Below the pieces are notes generated by a model that was not told where the DNA came from, made no database searches, and was given only the letters and a program-made list of their open reading frames with translations. This document shows, piece after piece, positions 40,955 to 50,577 of a stretch of DNA of 64,000 nt. How positions within the stretch are numbered: position 1 is the stretch's first letter; every line of letters begins with the position of its first letter. This DNA is from Kribbella sp. NBC_01245 (GTDB lineage: Bacteria > Actinomycetota > Actinomycetes > Propionibacteriales > Kribbellaceae), in the NCBI RefSeq assembly GCF_036226525.1, contig NZ_CP108487.1:4464001-4528000 (forward strand), given 5' to 3'. A program made the position numbers and the translations under genes.

Positions 40955-42853
40955 GTGCGCTGGGGCAGAGTGCTCGTCTTCGCCGCGACCGTGGTCTTCG
41001 TCGCGGCCGAGGTCGTGCGTGCGTTCCTCGCCTACGGGCCCGCATCCGTCGGAACGCCCGCCGGTTGGGCGATCAGCACAGCCTTGCTGCTGCCGTGTCT
41101 CTTGCTCGGCTGGCTCATCGCAGTCCGGGCGCCGGCCAGTCCGATCGGACCAGCGCTTGCGTTGACTGCGACCACGCCGGCTGTCGTCTTCACCGTGGAG
41201 GACTGGGGTACGACGTACCTGACCGCTCACCCTTGGCCGGGTGCACGAGTCGTCGACGCGATCGGCACTGGTGCCTGGCCATGGCTGTTCCTCGGGTTCG
41301 TGACGTTGATCCTGCTCTTCCCCGACGGCCTGCTGCCCGGCCGGCGCTGGCAGGTGATCTGGGCGGCCGTTCCGGCGGCCGCGGCCCTGGTGAACTTCAC
41401 CGTCTCCACGGATGGTGGCAACATGCTCCCGCGCCCGTTCCGGGTGGCGTTGACCGTTGTCGCGTTCACGTTATTGATCGCCGTACTGCTGGCCGCCGCC
41501 TCCAGTCTCGTCGTGCGCTACCGCCACGGCGACCAGCTCACCCGGCTGCGGTTACGTTGGCTGCTGTGCGCGGCCGTTAGCGTCCCCGGCCTGCTGGCGG
41601 CGAGCTGGCTGGCGGTGGCGCTCGGCGCACCGGGCGCCGTCGCCTACACGGGGTTTCTCGTCGCCATGCTGGTCCTCGTCCCGGCCACCATCGCCGTGGC
41701 GATCCTCAAGCACGACCTGCTCGATATCGACCAGCTGCTCGGAACCACGCTGAGCTGGCTCATCACCGCGGCAACCTCTGCGGCCATCTTCGCGGCCGGA
41801 GTTCTTGCTGCCGGCAACTTCTTTCCCGATCGCGTCAGCGTCACGACCGCCGCCTTCGTCACCGCTCTCGCACTCCTCCCACTCCACCAGTGGGTCCATC
41901 GCACCGTCGGCCGCTTCGTCGATCCCGACCGGACCGTGGTGCTGACCCGAATCCGTTCCTTCGTACGTCAGGTACGCGATGGTGAGGCCGAGCCCGAACA
42001 GGTCGAGAACGTACTGCGCGACGCCCTGGATGACCCGTTGCTGCGCGTACTGCTCCGCCGGCCCGGCGACCAGTTCGACATTCCTCCAGGTGCGATCCCG
42101 CTGCGGACGGGCGAGTCGATCGTTGGAGCGCTGATACTCGGTACGACGTCCGCCCGGCGGATCCGGCGAGCCCGCGAAGCCGCGGTGGAGGCGCGCCTGC
42201 CGCTGGAGGTCAGCCGATTGCGACTGGAGCTCCGGGAGGCACTCGACGAGGTGCGCGCCAGCCGCTTCCGCCTGATGGAGGAGGTGAACGCCGAACGGCG
42301 ACGCCTCGAGCGGGATCTCCACGACGGGGCCCAGCAGCAGCTGATCGCGATCGGCATGCGGCTGCGATCCCTGCAGTATCAGCTCGAGCCCGGCCTCCCG
42401 GCGTACCGGGAGATCGACGAAGCAGTCGAGGCGGTCGAGGGGACCGTGGCGGAACTGCGGCGGATCGCGCACGGCGTACGGCCGAGCCGTCTCGACGACG
42501 GGCTGGCCGTGGCGCTGCGCCGCCTGGTCGCCGACAGCTCGGTTCCGGTGGATCTCGTCGTACCCGAGCTGGAGATCGGCGAGGGCGTGGCGACAGCGGT
42601 CTACTACACCGTCGGCGAAGCGATCGCGAACGCGCTGAAGCACGCGAGCGCCACCCGCATTTCCATCGAGGTAGGGATGGTGGAGCAGCGGCTCCAGGTG
42701 GCGGTGCGGGACAACGGCGTGGGTGGGGCGAAGGAGGGGTTCGGGCTGACGTCGTTGCGAGATCGGGTGGCTTCGGTGGGTGGGGAGATCACGGTGGACA
42801 GTCCGCCGGGCGCGGGCACGTCGATCCGAGTGGAGATCCCGTGCGCATCGTGA
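40955..42853 (+). CDS. Membrane sensor histidine kinase (HisKA_3 type)
   Basis: A 632-residue kinase. Seven to nine hydrophobic segments occupy the first ~310 residues, then a GAF-like region, then ERRRLERDLHDGAQQQLIAI with the phospho-accepting His, and an ATPase domain with YYTVGEAIANALKHA, VRDNGVGGA and GFGLTSLRDRVASVGG. GTG 40955 is preferred, with GAGG just upstream and a membrane segment following. It overlaps the response regulator gene by 13 bp. Confidence 0.88.
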   Translation: MRWGRVLVFAATVVFVAAEVVRAFLAYGPASVGTPAGWAISTALLLPCLLLGWLIAVRAPASPIGPALALTATTPAVVFTVEDWGTTYLTAHPWPGARVVDAIGTGAWPWLFLGFVTLILLFPDGLLPGRRWQVIWAAVPAAAALVNFTVSTDGGNMLPRPFRVALTVVAFTLLIAVLLAAASSLVVRYRHGDQLTRLRLRWLLCAAVSVPGLLAASWLAVALGAPGAVAYTGFLVAMLVLVPATIAVAILKHDLLDIDQLLGTTLSWLITAATSAAIFAAGVLAAGNFFPDRVSVTTAAFVTALALLPLHQWVHRTVGRFVDPDRTVVLTRIRSFVRQVRDGEAEPEQVENVLRDALDDPLLRVLLRRPGDQFDIPPGAIPLRTGESIVGALILGTTSARRIRRAREAAVEARLPLEVSRLRLELREALDEVRASRFRLMEEVNAERRRLERDLHDGAQQQLIAIGMRLRSLQYQLEPGLPAYREIDEAVEAVEGTVAELRRIAHGVRPSRLDDGLAVALRRLVADSSVPVDLVVPELEIGEGVATAVYYTVGEAIANALKHASATRISIEVGMVEQRLQVAVRDNGVGGAKEGFGLTSLRDRVASVGGEITVDSPPGAGTSIRVEIPCAS

Positions 42854-43479
42854 TCGGCGAGGATTCCGCCTTGTTTCGCGAGGGTTTGAGTCGGCTGATG
42901 ACCGAGAACGGCCACGAGGTGATCGGTCTGGCGACCGACGCGGACGAGCTCGTCGACCTGGTTCGCGCGAAGGACCCGGACTTGACGATCATCGACGTAC
43001 GGATGCCACCGACGATGACGGACGACGGTGCGCGGGCGGCGAAGGTACTGCGGGACGAGTCGCCGGATCGCCCGATCCTGATGCTGTCACAGCACGTCGA
43101 GACGCGGCACGTGGTGGACCTGGTCGGCACCGGGGCATTCGGCTACCTGCTGAAGGATCGCGTTCTGCGCGTTGCCGATTTCCTGGACGCGATGCGACGG
43201 GTCGTGGACGGCGGGTCGGCGCTCGATCCCGTGATCGTCGCGGCTCTGGTCACGCCGACTCGGCCCAACGATCCGCTAGCCGCCCTGTCCAGCCGGGAAC
43301 GCGAGGTGCTCGGCTTGGTCGCGGAAGGCCGGTCGAACAGTGCGATCGCGGCTCAGCTGGTGCTCGCCGAACGAACGGTCGAGACGCACATGCGCAGCAT
43401 CTTCCAGAAGTTGCGCATCAACGACACCCCGGACAGCCATCGCCGGGTGCTCGCCGTACTGACTCATCTGACCGACTGA
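42841..43479 (+). CDS. NarL/LuxR-type response regulator
   Basis: A 212-residue regulator. Receiver: IGEDSALF, phospho-acceptor Asp52 (IIDVRMPP), YLLKDRV with the conserved Lys. LuxR helix-turn-helix: LSSREREVLGLVAEGRSNSA to RTVETHMRSIFQKL. The GTG start lies within the kinase gene, so the pair is translationally coupled. Confidence 0.92.
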   Translation: MRIVIGEDSALFREGLSRLMTENGHEVIGLATDADELVDLVRAKDPDLTIIDVRMPPTMTDDGARAAKVLRDESPDRPILMLSQHVETRHVVDLVGTGAFGYLLKDRVLRVADFLDAMRRVVDGGSALDPVIVAALVTPTRPNDPLAALSSREREVLGLVAEGRSNSAIAAQLVLAERTVETHMRSIFQKLRINDTPDSHRRVLAVLTHLTD

Positions 43480-43500
43480 ATCCCTTGCCTGCTTGGCATG

Positions 43501-44483
43501 TCACAGCAGCCGATCAAGTGACCGGTGGAGGTAGTCCGTCGTCCTGTCCAGGTCGGCCGCGAAGGCCGGATTGACCTGAGCCATCCCGGCGAACCACAGC
43601 CCGAAGGCCACGTGCCGAGTGGCGATGAAGTCGTCCAGGTGAGTGAGATCGGGCAGCTCGCGGCGTTCACCGTAGCCATCGAGAAGCGCCGCACGGATCG
43701 CGGGATAGTCGGCCCGCCAGTGGTTGTCCCAGAGTGGTACCGCGATGTCGTACAGCCAGTGACCGAATCCGCAGTCGTCGAAGTCGATCAGCCGCACCGC
43801 GTCACCGTCGAACAGCGCATTCTCCAGATGCAGGTCGGCATGGATCAGGCCGAAGGCTCCGGCTTTGAGCCAAGATCCGCCATGACCGTACGCATCCGGC
43901 GCGCGACCTCGTCGAATTGCGCGCGCAACGGCGCTGGCAGCAGGTCCCAGCACGCGGCGGCGGGCACCCCGCCGTACTCCATGGTGTTGCCGAAGAAGGT
44001 CTCCCAGTCCCACCGCATGCGGACGAACCCGGATGGCGGAGCCCACCCCGAAGCGTGATCGTGCAAACGGGCGAGGACGCCACCCAATCGCCGGAAGTGC
44101 ACGGACCGCGGATTGGCCGCCTGCATTCGTCCGCCCTGCCAGCCGAGGACCGAGCAGACCCGGCCGTCGACGACGGTGGTCCACTGCCCATCGCGGGCCC
44201 GGATCGGCGTCGGCACGCTCAACTCCGAGCCTGCCTGCAATGCGGTCAGCCAGGCCAGCTCCGATCCGACCGCGACCCGCGAATCGACGCCAGGGCCGTG
44301 CCGGTTCGGCCGGTGCACACGCAGCAGGAAACGGTCATCGCGGGAGTCGACCCGAAACGTGGTGTTCTCGCCGTGCGCGATGAACGACAGGCGTGGCTCG
44401 TCGACCGGGTAGTCCGCGAGCGCCCGCACGGCGGTACGGCGGATGCGTGCGACCTGGGCGCGCTTCGACACCAGCTCGGGCAT
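43501..44483 (-). pseudogene. Phosphotransferase-family protein with a frameshift
   Basis: The frame starting at ATG 44483 (VSKRAQVARIRRTAVRALAD, LSFIAHGENTTFRV as ATP-binding strand) runs to MADLGSKPEP near 43860, then continues in another frame as AFGLIHADLHLENALFDGDA (catalytic Asp and Asn), VRLIDFDDCGFGHWLYDIAV and a full C-terminus to 43501. Loss of one base in GGAGCC at about 43858-43863 would explain it. Joined, the protein has about 327 residues, normal for APH/homoserine-kinase-like enzymes. It could be a real mutation or a base-calling error. Confidence 0.8.
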
Positions 44484-44538
44484 TCGCGCAGCGTATCGCC
44501 GCCGCCTCGATCGCCGCCAGGAAAGGAGCCGGGCGTAC

Positions 44539-45423
44539 CTAGTCCCAGGACCAGCTGATGCCGTGGACACCGCGGGCGGCGTCTTTGACGAAAGTGTGTG
44601 CGCGGTTGTCGACGAGTCGGGTCTCCTGTCGCAGGTCATCGGCGGAGTCGACCGTGCGACGTGAGAATCGCCAGACGCGGACCGGTTGGCACTTCGGATG
44701 GAACTCGACGGTCATCAGCTGGGCCTGGTCCTTCTCGATCCGGCTCCGAAAGTACTGCGTACAAAGAACAGGGACGCGGGACCGCACCTCATAGTCCAGC
44801 AATCGGGTTTCCCCTGGCAGCAGCGGCGCGTCGAAAAGGACCTCGGCCACCAGGAACCGCGTCTGTCGATCACGCACCTCCCGGCCACGGCGTCCGCCGG
44901 CGCGAACCTTGAAGTCGAGATCCGCCACATCGACACCGGGGTCGGCCTGGTGAATCACGATCCGCCGATCCACCACCCGCGTCGCCCTGATCAGGGCCAG
45001 GGACCTCGCTCGCTTGAACGAGCCAGTGGCATCGAGCCGGACGAAGTCGGTCATCGAGACCGTCGGCGTCAGACCATAGGCGGTCTCTCCCCCGATCTGC
45101 CGCACCAACTCGGCGGCAGCGCTGTGCGCCGGCAGCAGGCCGAGTGCGGAACGCTGCAGCTGGTGGAGGTCCGCCGGCGGCAGGGTCCCGGTCAAGGTGC
45201 CCGGATCGAGGTCGAGAACACGCTCCATCGCCTCAACGGTCGTGAGCGCTTTCACGGTGGCCGGCAACCGTTGCCCGCTCTGCCAGTAGCTCAGCGAGGC
45301 CAGACTGATGGACGACCCTGACCGCGTAAGCCGTCGGTGCAACTGGTGCAGCGACAGGTCCTTGCCGACCAGAACTCGACGTAGCGTCGCGCCGAATGTG
45401 GTCGGGAACTCGTCAGGTTCCAT
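44539..45423 (-). CDS. Helix-turn-helix protein with beta-rich sensor part
   Basis: A 294-residue protein from ATG 45423 (a GTG at 45432 is the alternative). The first 60 residues form an XRE-like domain: FGATLRRVLVGKDLSLHQLH, ISLASLSYWQSGQRLP. The C-terminal part, about 200 residues, is rich in beta strands and Arg; I do not recognise it. Homologous actinobacterial proteins are annotated only as regulators of unknown role. Confidence 0.65.
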   Translation of the reverse strand: MEPDEFPTTFGATLRRVLVGKDLSLHQLHRRLTRSGSSISLASLSYWQSGQRLPATVKALTTVEAMERVLDLDPGTLTGTLPPADLHQLQRSALGLLPAHSAAAELVRQIGGETAYGLTPTVSMTDFVRLDATGSFKRARSLALIRATRVVDRRIVIHQADPGVDVADLDFKVRAGGRRGREVRDRQTRFLVAEVLFDAPLLPGETRLLDYEVRSRVPVLCTQYFRSRIEKDQAQLMTVEFHPKCQPVRVWRFSRRTVDSADDLRQETRLVDNRAHTFVKDAARGVHGISWSWD

Positions 45424-45621
45424 GGGCGGCACCCCTGCGTGATGGCGAACCGGGGTGAATATTCACCCCGCGGACTGGCTAGCCCTCACCGTACCGTTCA
45501 CTCCGCCCCCCGGCTGTTCACTTCGCCCGCGCACGGACCTGCCGATCCATTGCCAGGCATCCGTCGCGAGAGCACCATGCACCACGGTTTCTTCCACTCA
45601 CCGCCCGTTTGAGGAGTACCG

Positions 45622-46817
45622 ATGAAGGCACGTCTCGCCACGCTCAGCGTGGTCTCGTCCCTGGCTGTGGTGGCCGTCGTCACCGCGAATGCCGTCTCTG
45701 CAACTGCTTCGCCCACCCGGTTGTCACCGGAAGCACCCACCCAACAGGCAGCATCTGGTGTCGCAGCGACCGACACCGACGGTGACACCCTCCCCGACAG
45801 CTGGGAGGTCAACGGGTACGACGCGAACGGTGACGGCACCGTCGACGTCGACCTGCCCGCGATGGGCGCGACCCCGAACAAGAAGGACTTGTTCGTCGAG
45901 ATGGACTACATGAGCGGCCGGCTCGCCTCCACGGCGGCCCTCGACCGGATCGTCCAGGTCTTCGCGACTGCTCCGGTCAGCAACCCGGATGGCACCACCG
46001 GCATCCGGATCCACCTCGATGCCGGCTCGGCCCGCGGTACGGCGTACGACCTCGGCGGCGGCAACCAGGTTCCCTACGACTCGAACCTGCAGCCGGCCCT
46101 CCAGCAGACCGACGCGATCAAGACTCGCAATTTCGCCGCCGCCCGGACACCGATCTTCCACTACATGCTCTGGGCCGACAGCTACGGCAACGGCTGCAGC
46201 AGCGGCAACGCGTTCGCCATCCCGAACGACACGTTCATCGTCACGATGGGCCCGAAGTGCAGCTGGAACGTCACCGAGGACATGAACGTCGGCACCTTCA
46301 TCCACGAGCTCGGGCACAACCTCGGCCTGCGGCACGGCGGTACCGACCACGTCAACTACAAGCCAACTACCTCAGCGTGATGAACTACTTCTTCCAGTTC
46401 AACGGTGTCCCCAAGGCCACCGGCGGCGGCTATTTCGGCTTCTCGAACTTCGCGCCGCCGTCACTCACCGAGTCCAGCCTGCGGGAGCCGAGCGGCCTGG
46501 GCACGAGTCAGGCCGGCGCCTGGCTGACCAAGTGGAAGTGCCCGAACGGCACCACCCGCACCTCTGGACCAGCCGACCAGGCGATCGACTGGAACTGTGA
46601 CGGCGACGCCGTCGACACCACGTCCGCGGACGTGAACGACGACAACAACACCACCACGCTGACCACCCAGAACAACTGGGCCAACATCGTGTTCGGTGGT
46701 GGCGACGTCGGTGGGGCCGGCAGCACGAAGGGCAAGGTCGCGGCCACAACCGCCGTCGAGGACCTGCGCGAAATGACCCGCAACGAATTCGTGCGGCTCC
46801 AGAAGAACCACCGCTGA
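45622..46817 (+). pseudogene. Secreted zinc metalloprotease with a frameshift
   Basis: The frame from ATG 45622 has a signal peptide (1-29), a calcium-type DTDGDTLPDSWEVNGYDANG repeat, and the zinc motif FIHELGHNLGLRHGG (HExxHxxGxxH, metzincin type). It then stops at 46380. The next frame continues directly as NYLSVMNYFFQFNG, the expected Met-turn region, to 46817. One base missing near 46364 (AAGCCAACTAC) accounts for this. Repaired, the protein has about 398 residues. Confidence 0.82.
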
Positions 46818-46876
46818 CCGCGGACCCGGGACGCCTTCGCAGTCGGCTGCGAAGGCGTCGTCGGGGATAGCGGCCG

Positions 46877-46935
46877 CTACTCCTCGTGGGGATTGTCGAC
46901 GAACTCGCCGCGCAGCGGGATGGTGTCCGCGCGAG
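46877..46935 (-). pseudogene. Copy of the 3' end of the M14 peptidase gene
   Basis: These 59 bases match 52309-52367 with two differences and encode RADTIPLRGEFVDNPHEE plus the TAG stop, the same C-terminus as the M14 peptidase 5.4 kb away. The rest of the gene is absent. Confidence 0.85.
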
Positions 46936-47151
46936 TCAGGGCAGCGACACCAACAGGGCGTCGTCGGTCTTGAACCGCGGCTACTCGGGCAGTCTCGAAG
47001 ACGTTCAGTTCTTCAACGGAACCGGCACGGACTGGGGCGGCGGCTGGTTCTGCCTCCAGAACCGCTCGTACGTCGTCGACCTGCGCGGCGTCTGGTTCTC
47101 GAGCGGTATCAACGCGAACAACGAGATCTCCTCCCACCGCTGGCGTGACGC
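46936..47151 (+). pseudogene. Fragment of a secreted I36/crystallin-like protein
   Basis: The plus frame reads NRASSVLNRGYSGSLEDVQF, DWGGGWFCLQNRSYVVDLRG and INANNEISSHRWRDAC. The pattern of Asn/Ser-containing turns and W-x-C resembles the second half of peptidase-inhibitor I36 or beta/gamma-crystallin-like secreted proteins. The N-terminal half, signal peptide and stop are missing. Confidence 0.5.
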
Positions 47152-47292
47152 CTGCCCACCGACGTCTTCGCCACGTTCATCGCCGGACTCACGGAGGCTC
47201 TCGAGGACCCGGCGACGGCAGCCGAGATCGCCGGGCGAATCCACTTGTCGCGCTCGCAGCTCGACCGGGTCGTCGCCGCGGTCTGCGCTGGA
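47152..47292 (+). pseudogene. Fragment of an AraC-type helix-turn-helix protein
   Basis: In a second frame: FIAGLTEALEDPATAAEIAG and RIHLSRSQLDRVVAAVCAG. This is the first helix-turn-helix of AraC-family regulators (LA.RIHLSR..FDRVV). Both flanks are cut. Confidence 0.55.
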
Positions 47293-47425
47293 CGACGTAC
47301 TCCCGCCGGACTGGCGAACCGGGTTCGAGCACCACCTCGACGAATGCGATGGCTGCACCGAATACGTCGAACAGATCCGCCTCACCCTCCAGGCGCTCGG
47401 AGCTACGAGGTCGTCCGGGTCGTGA
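47288..47425 (+). pseudogene. Fragment of an anti-sigma factor zinc-binding domain
   Basis: LPPDWRTGFEHHLDECDGCT, then EYVEQIRLTLQALG. The HxxxCxxC signature (HHLDECDGC) is that of zinc-finger anti-sigma factors. No sigma factor gene adjoins, and the membrane part is missing; a TGA is reached at 47425. Confidence 0.6.
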
Positions 47426-47458
47426 CCGGTGACCTTAGGGGCCGGTTGTCGCGGCCTG

Positions 47459-49261
47459 TCAGTCGGCGGTCTCCGCCAGCGGGGACGTTCGGCGCCGGCG
47501 TCCGTACAGGGCCGCCGCCGGTAGTAGCAGGATCGCCAGCCCGACCAGACTCAGGTTCACAGCCGAGGTGCGGACCGTCGGCGCGGGACCCTGTGCTCCG
47601 ATCGGGTTCGGCCGGCCCGTCCAGCTGGCGATGTCGATACCACGGTGGATGTCGTCCGTGGCGAGGAAGTAGGTCCGGGTGCCATCGGGGTTGTCGACGA
47701 TCTTGAAGTCCTCGACCGCCCAGGTATTGGCATTCGGCAGCGTGAACGACGACGTCTCCCGGAACTGCACATGCCCCTGCGCGTCGACGAACCAGTCGAC
47801 GACCTTGATGCCCTGGCTGTAGTACGCCGCCAGGAACCGCTGCTCGCCCGGGACCTGCTCGATTACGTGGATGTCGCAGAACGTCTCGGCCGGTACGACC
47901 GCGTCACTGATGTAGACGGCCTTCTTCCCGTCCGATCCGAAGGCGTACCGGATGTCGGCCGGGTCGCTGATGTCGAACGTGTGCGCCCCGCCGTTGCCGT
48001 ACGGGTTGTCGATTCCCGGCGCACAGGACGAGCCGGGCGGTACGACGCCGCCACCACGCTCGTCGGTGACGAACATCAGCCGCCGGTCGGACGTCGGGTC
48101 GGCCTCGTGCGACACCGAGATGCCGTCATCGGAGCGCACCTGGTTGTTGGAGTTGCAGGTCCGGACATCGGTACCAGGCGGACCACAATCGCGCCCCGGG
48201 TGCTGGAACGTGCCGAGGAACTGCCAGCCGGTGGCCCGTTCCGTCCGGGTCGGGCCCATGCCGCCGCAGTCGGTGACTTTCGCCCCGGTCCGTGTCCCGT
48301 CGATCACGGGGCAGGCGAATGGCGTACCCGACACCGTCCCGCCACTGCCGAACATTCCGGACACGTCGAGGATCAGCGTCGCGTTCAGGGCGGCGCAGTA
48401 CAGGCGGTCGTCCGCAAAGGTGATGTCGTGACACGCCGCCGATCCCGGCTCGAGCTGTCCGGTGTTCTGGTCGCGCTGCATGGTCCACTCGGGCTGGAAC
48501 GCGATCCGGTAGACCTGCGGCCTGCACTCGGCGCGGCGCTTGGCCAAGGTCCAGTTGTGGCTGCCGAAGCACGAGCGGATGTCGACCACGTCGATCCAGT
48601 TGCCGCCGGAGGGCTCCGAGCTGCTGTTGTAGACGATCCAGGGCCGCGATGTGTCGATCGTATGCGTATGCGAGAAGCCGAACAGCCGGACCAGGCCCAC
48701 TTCACGGGGTGCGAAGGCCGGATTGGCGATACCGGTGACGTCGACGATCTCGAGACCGCCGCCGTTCGGGTCATGGCAGCGGCCGGTCGCGTCCGTCGTA
48801 TCGGTGAGCAGCCGAACCTTGCCCAGGGCGCCTATCTGCGAATCGTGTTGCAGACCAAGGGTTCCGCTGGGGTTGGTGGTGGAGCAATGTGCGGAGCCGT
48901 GATCGGCGACCCACCTCGGCGCGACCGCGTTTCCCTTTGTCAGCTGGACGATCCGCTGACCGATGCTGCCGGCATCGTCTTGGCCCAGGGTGCCGAAGGC
49001 GCCGTACACGTCGCGGCTGCCGGCGGGTGAGAAGAACTCGAGATCCGTGCCACCGCCGGTAAGCGCCGGGCTGGCAAGGCCCGGGAAATTCTTCAAGTGC
49101 GTCCAGGTTCCTTCACCCCGGACGATTCCCGTCGCGGTCACGCCATCGGTGGGAGCGAGCGGGGCCCCCGGATTCGTATGGTCGGCAAGGGCCGGCGGGG
49201 CGACCGAGACCCCGAACACCGTCAACGACGTCGCCAGAACCAACCGGGTGACCAAGCGCAT
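47459..49261 (-). CDS. Surface-anchored LVIVD-repeat protein
   Basis: A 600-residue protein with signal peptide (1-26, ending PPALADH), a long beta-propeller-like part with LEIVDVTGI, WIDVVDIRS, LILDVSGMF and HTFDISDPADI (LVIVD-type repeats), and a C-terminal membrane segment with RRRR tail (VNLSLVGLAILLLPAAALYG). It is thus held at the cell surface. Thirteen or more cysteines in the exported part are unusual. ATG 49261 has GGAGGT 7 bases upstream; a GTG at 49270 would overlap that site. Confidence 0.75.
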   Translation of the reverse strand: MRLVTRLVLATSLTVFGVSVAPPALADHTNPGAPLAPTDGVTATGIVRGEGTWTHLKNFPGLASPALTGGGTDLEFFSPAGSRDVYGAFGTLGQDDAGSIGQRIVQLTKGNAVAPRWVADHGSAHCSTTNPSGTLGLQHDSQIGALGKVRLLTDTTDATGRCHDPNGGGLEIVDVTGIANPAFAPREVGLVRLFGFSHTHTIDTSRPWIVYNSSSEPSGGNWIDVVDIRSCFGSHNWTLAKRRAECRPQVYRIAFQPEWTMQRDQNTGQLEPGSAACHDITFADDRLYCAALNATLILDVSGMFGSGGTVSGTPFACPVIDGTRTGAKVTDCGGMGPTRTERATGWQFLGTFQHPGRDCGPPGTDVRTCNSNNQVRSDDGISVSHEADPTSDRRLMFVTDERGGGVVPPGSSCAPGIDNPYGNGGAHTFDISDPADIRYAFGSDGKKAVYISDAVVPAETFCDIHVIEQVPGEQRFLAAYYSQGIKVVDWFVDAQGHVQFRETSSFTLPNANTWAVEDFKIVDNPDGTRTYFLATDDIHRGIDIASWTGRPNPIGAQGPAPTVRTSAVNLSLVGLAILLLPAAALYGRRRRTSPLAETAD

Positions 49262-49346
49262 TTTGCCCACCTCCGCACCTGCAAACGTAGGCGCGCCTCA
49301 GCGTTGTCGTCAATCGCTCAGCCTCATACCGCCCTACCATGAACGG

Positions 49347-50567
49347 GTGATTCCGGTTCCGCGTTTCACCGTGGCTCTCGGCACCGTGCCCACCCATCCG
49401 ATCACACAGCGGTACGACCTTCCGGTCTCGCCGTTCGTCACCGGGTGCATTACCGGTGCCATGGTGTTGCTGGTAGCACTCGCCTGGCCCGGAGTACGCC
49501 GACCGCGCACCAGCCCGCTGCCCGTGGTCGAGTCCTGGCGGAACGGACTCTCACCACTCGTCGTGATCCCGCGCCTGCTGGCGGTCGCGCTGCTCGTGGT
49601 GGCGATCATCGCCGGCCGCGTCGGCGCGGACGACGACCTGGAGAACATCGCTCCCGCACTCGTCGTCGGCCTCGCCTGGCCCGTGCTCGTGCTGGCGAGC
49701 GTGCTCCTCGGCCCGGTCTGGCGCTGGACCGACCCTTGGGACAGCGCCGCGAGAGTCCTTACGCGGAGTCACCCCGGCGACGGACCCGGCAGCGTCTGGC
49801 CCGCGGCCGCGCTCGCGCTGCCGTGGTTCTGGTACCTCAGCGCGTACCAATATCCGTTGGCGCCACGGTCGGTCGGTCTGATGCTGGCCGTCTACTCCCT
49901 GGTCACCGTGGCAGCCTGCCTGGCCGTCGGACGGGTGCGATGGCTCTCCACCTGTGAGCCACTCGGCATCGTCCTCGCCTGGATCGCGCTACTCCCCCGC
50001 GGCCGGCTCCCTGACTGGGAACCACCCCGCGGCGCCGAGGCGCTCCTGGGAGTCGTTGCCGGCGGCACCCTTTTCGCCGCGGTCCGCCGGTCGGAGCTCT
50101 GGGCCGCTCCGAACAGCGCCGAGCGGGCAACCCTGCTCGCCACGCTGGGGTTGCTGGCGTTCTGTGCGGTCGGCGCCCTCGCCATCTGGTGCCTGGCGAT
50201 CGTCGCGGGCAGCCGAAGTACCCGGCCCACGGTCGCCCAGGCCGTCGTACCGGCCGTCGCCGGCATCGTTGTAGCGGTGGCCATGGACCGCAACCGTCTC
50301 ACCACCAGCCTCCAACTGCTCCCCGGCCTGCTCGGCGATCCGTTCGGCCTGGGCTGGGACCTCCTCGGCCGGCCGGGAGCCGGGTTGAACCCCGCTCCGC
50401 TGGGAGCGTCGGGCCTGATCGCGGTCCAGCTGGCAGTCGCCACCGCCGGATACCTGGCCGGAGCCATCGTGCTGGCGCGTTCGGTGCGGCGCGGGGAACG
50501 GGCCCCCGTTGCTGTCGGCCTGTCGCTGCTCTGCGGCGCGTCCGCGATCGCCCTCGCCACCCACTGA
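49347..50567 (+). CDS. Integral membrane protein, about 10 helices
   Basis: A 406-residue protein beginning FTVALGTVPTHPITQRYDLP and then hydrophobic segments throughout. The GTG at 49347 starts 85 bp from the divergent surface protein. The sequence VWRWTDPWDSAARVL is a conserved-looking amphipathic stretch. I recognise no transporter motif; related proteins are found as unknown membrane proteins. Confidence 0.7.
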   Translation: MIPVPRFTVALGTVPTHPITQRYDLPVSPFVTGCITGAMVLLVALAWPGVRRPRTSPLPVVESWRNGLSPLVVIPRLLAVALLVVAIIAGRVGADDDLENIAPALVVGLAWPVLVLASVLLGPVWRWTDPWDSAARVLTRSHPGDGPGSVWPAAALALPWFWYLSAYQYPLAPRSVGLMLAVYSLVTVAACLAVGRVRWLSTCEPLGIVLAWIALLPRGRLPDWEPPRGAEALLGVVAGGTLFAAVRRSELWAAPNSAERATLLATLGLLAFCAVGALAIWCLAIVAGSRSTRPTVAQAVVPAVAGIVVAVAMDRNRLTTSLQLLPGLLGDPFGLGWDLLGRPGAGLNPAPLGASGLIAVQLAVATAGYLAGAIVLARSVRRGERAPVAVGLSLLCGASAIALATH

Positions 50568-50577
50568 CCGCATTCCC

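Noticed and set aside
46886..47425. A single 179-codon plus-strand gene
   Set aside because: The frame joins pieces of unrelated families, begins in antisense M14 sequence, and changes frame relative to the AraC fragment.
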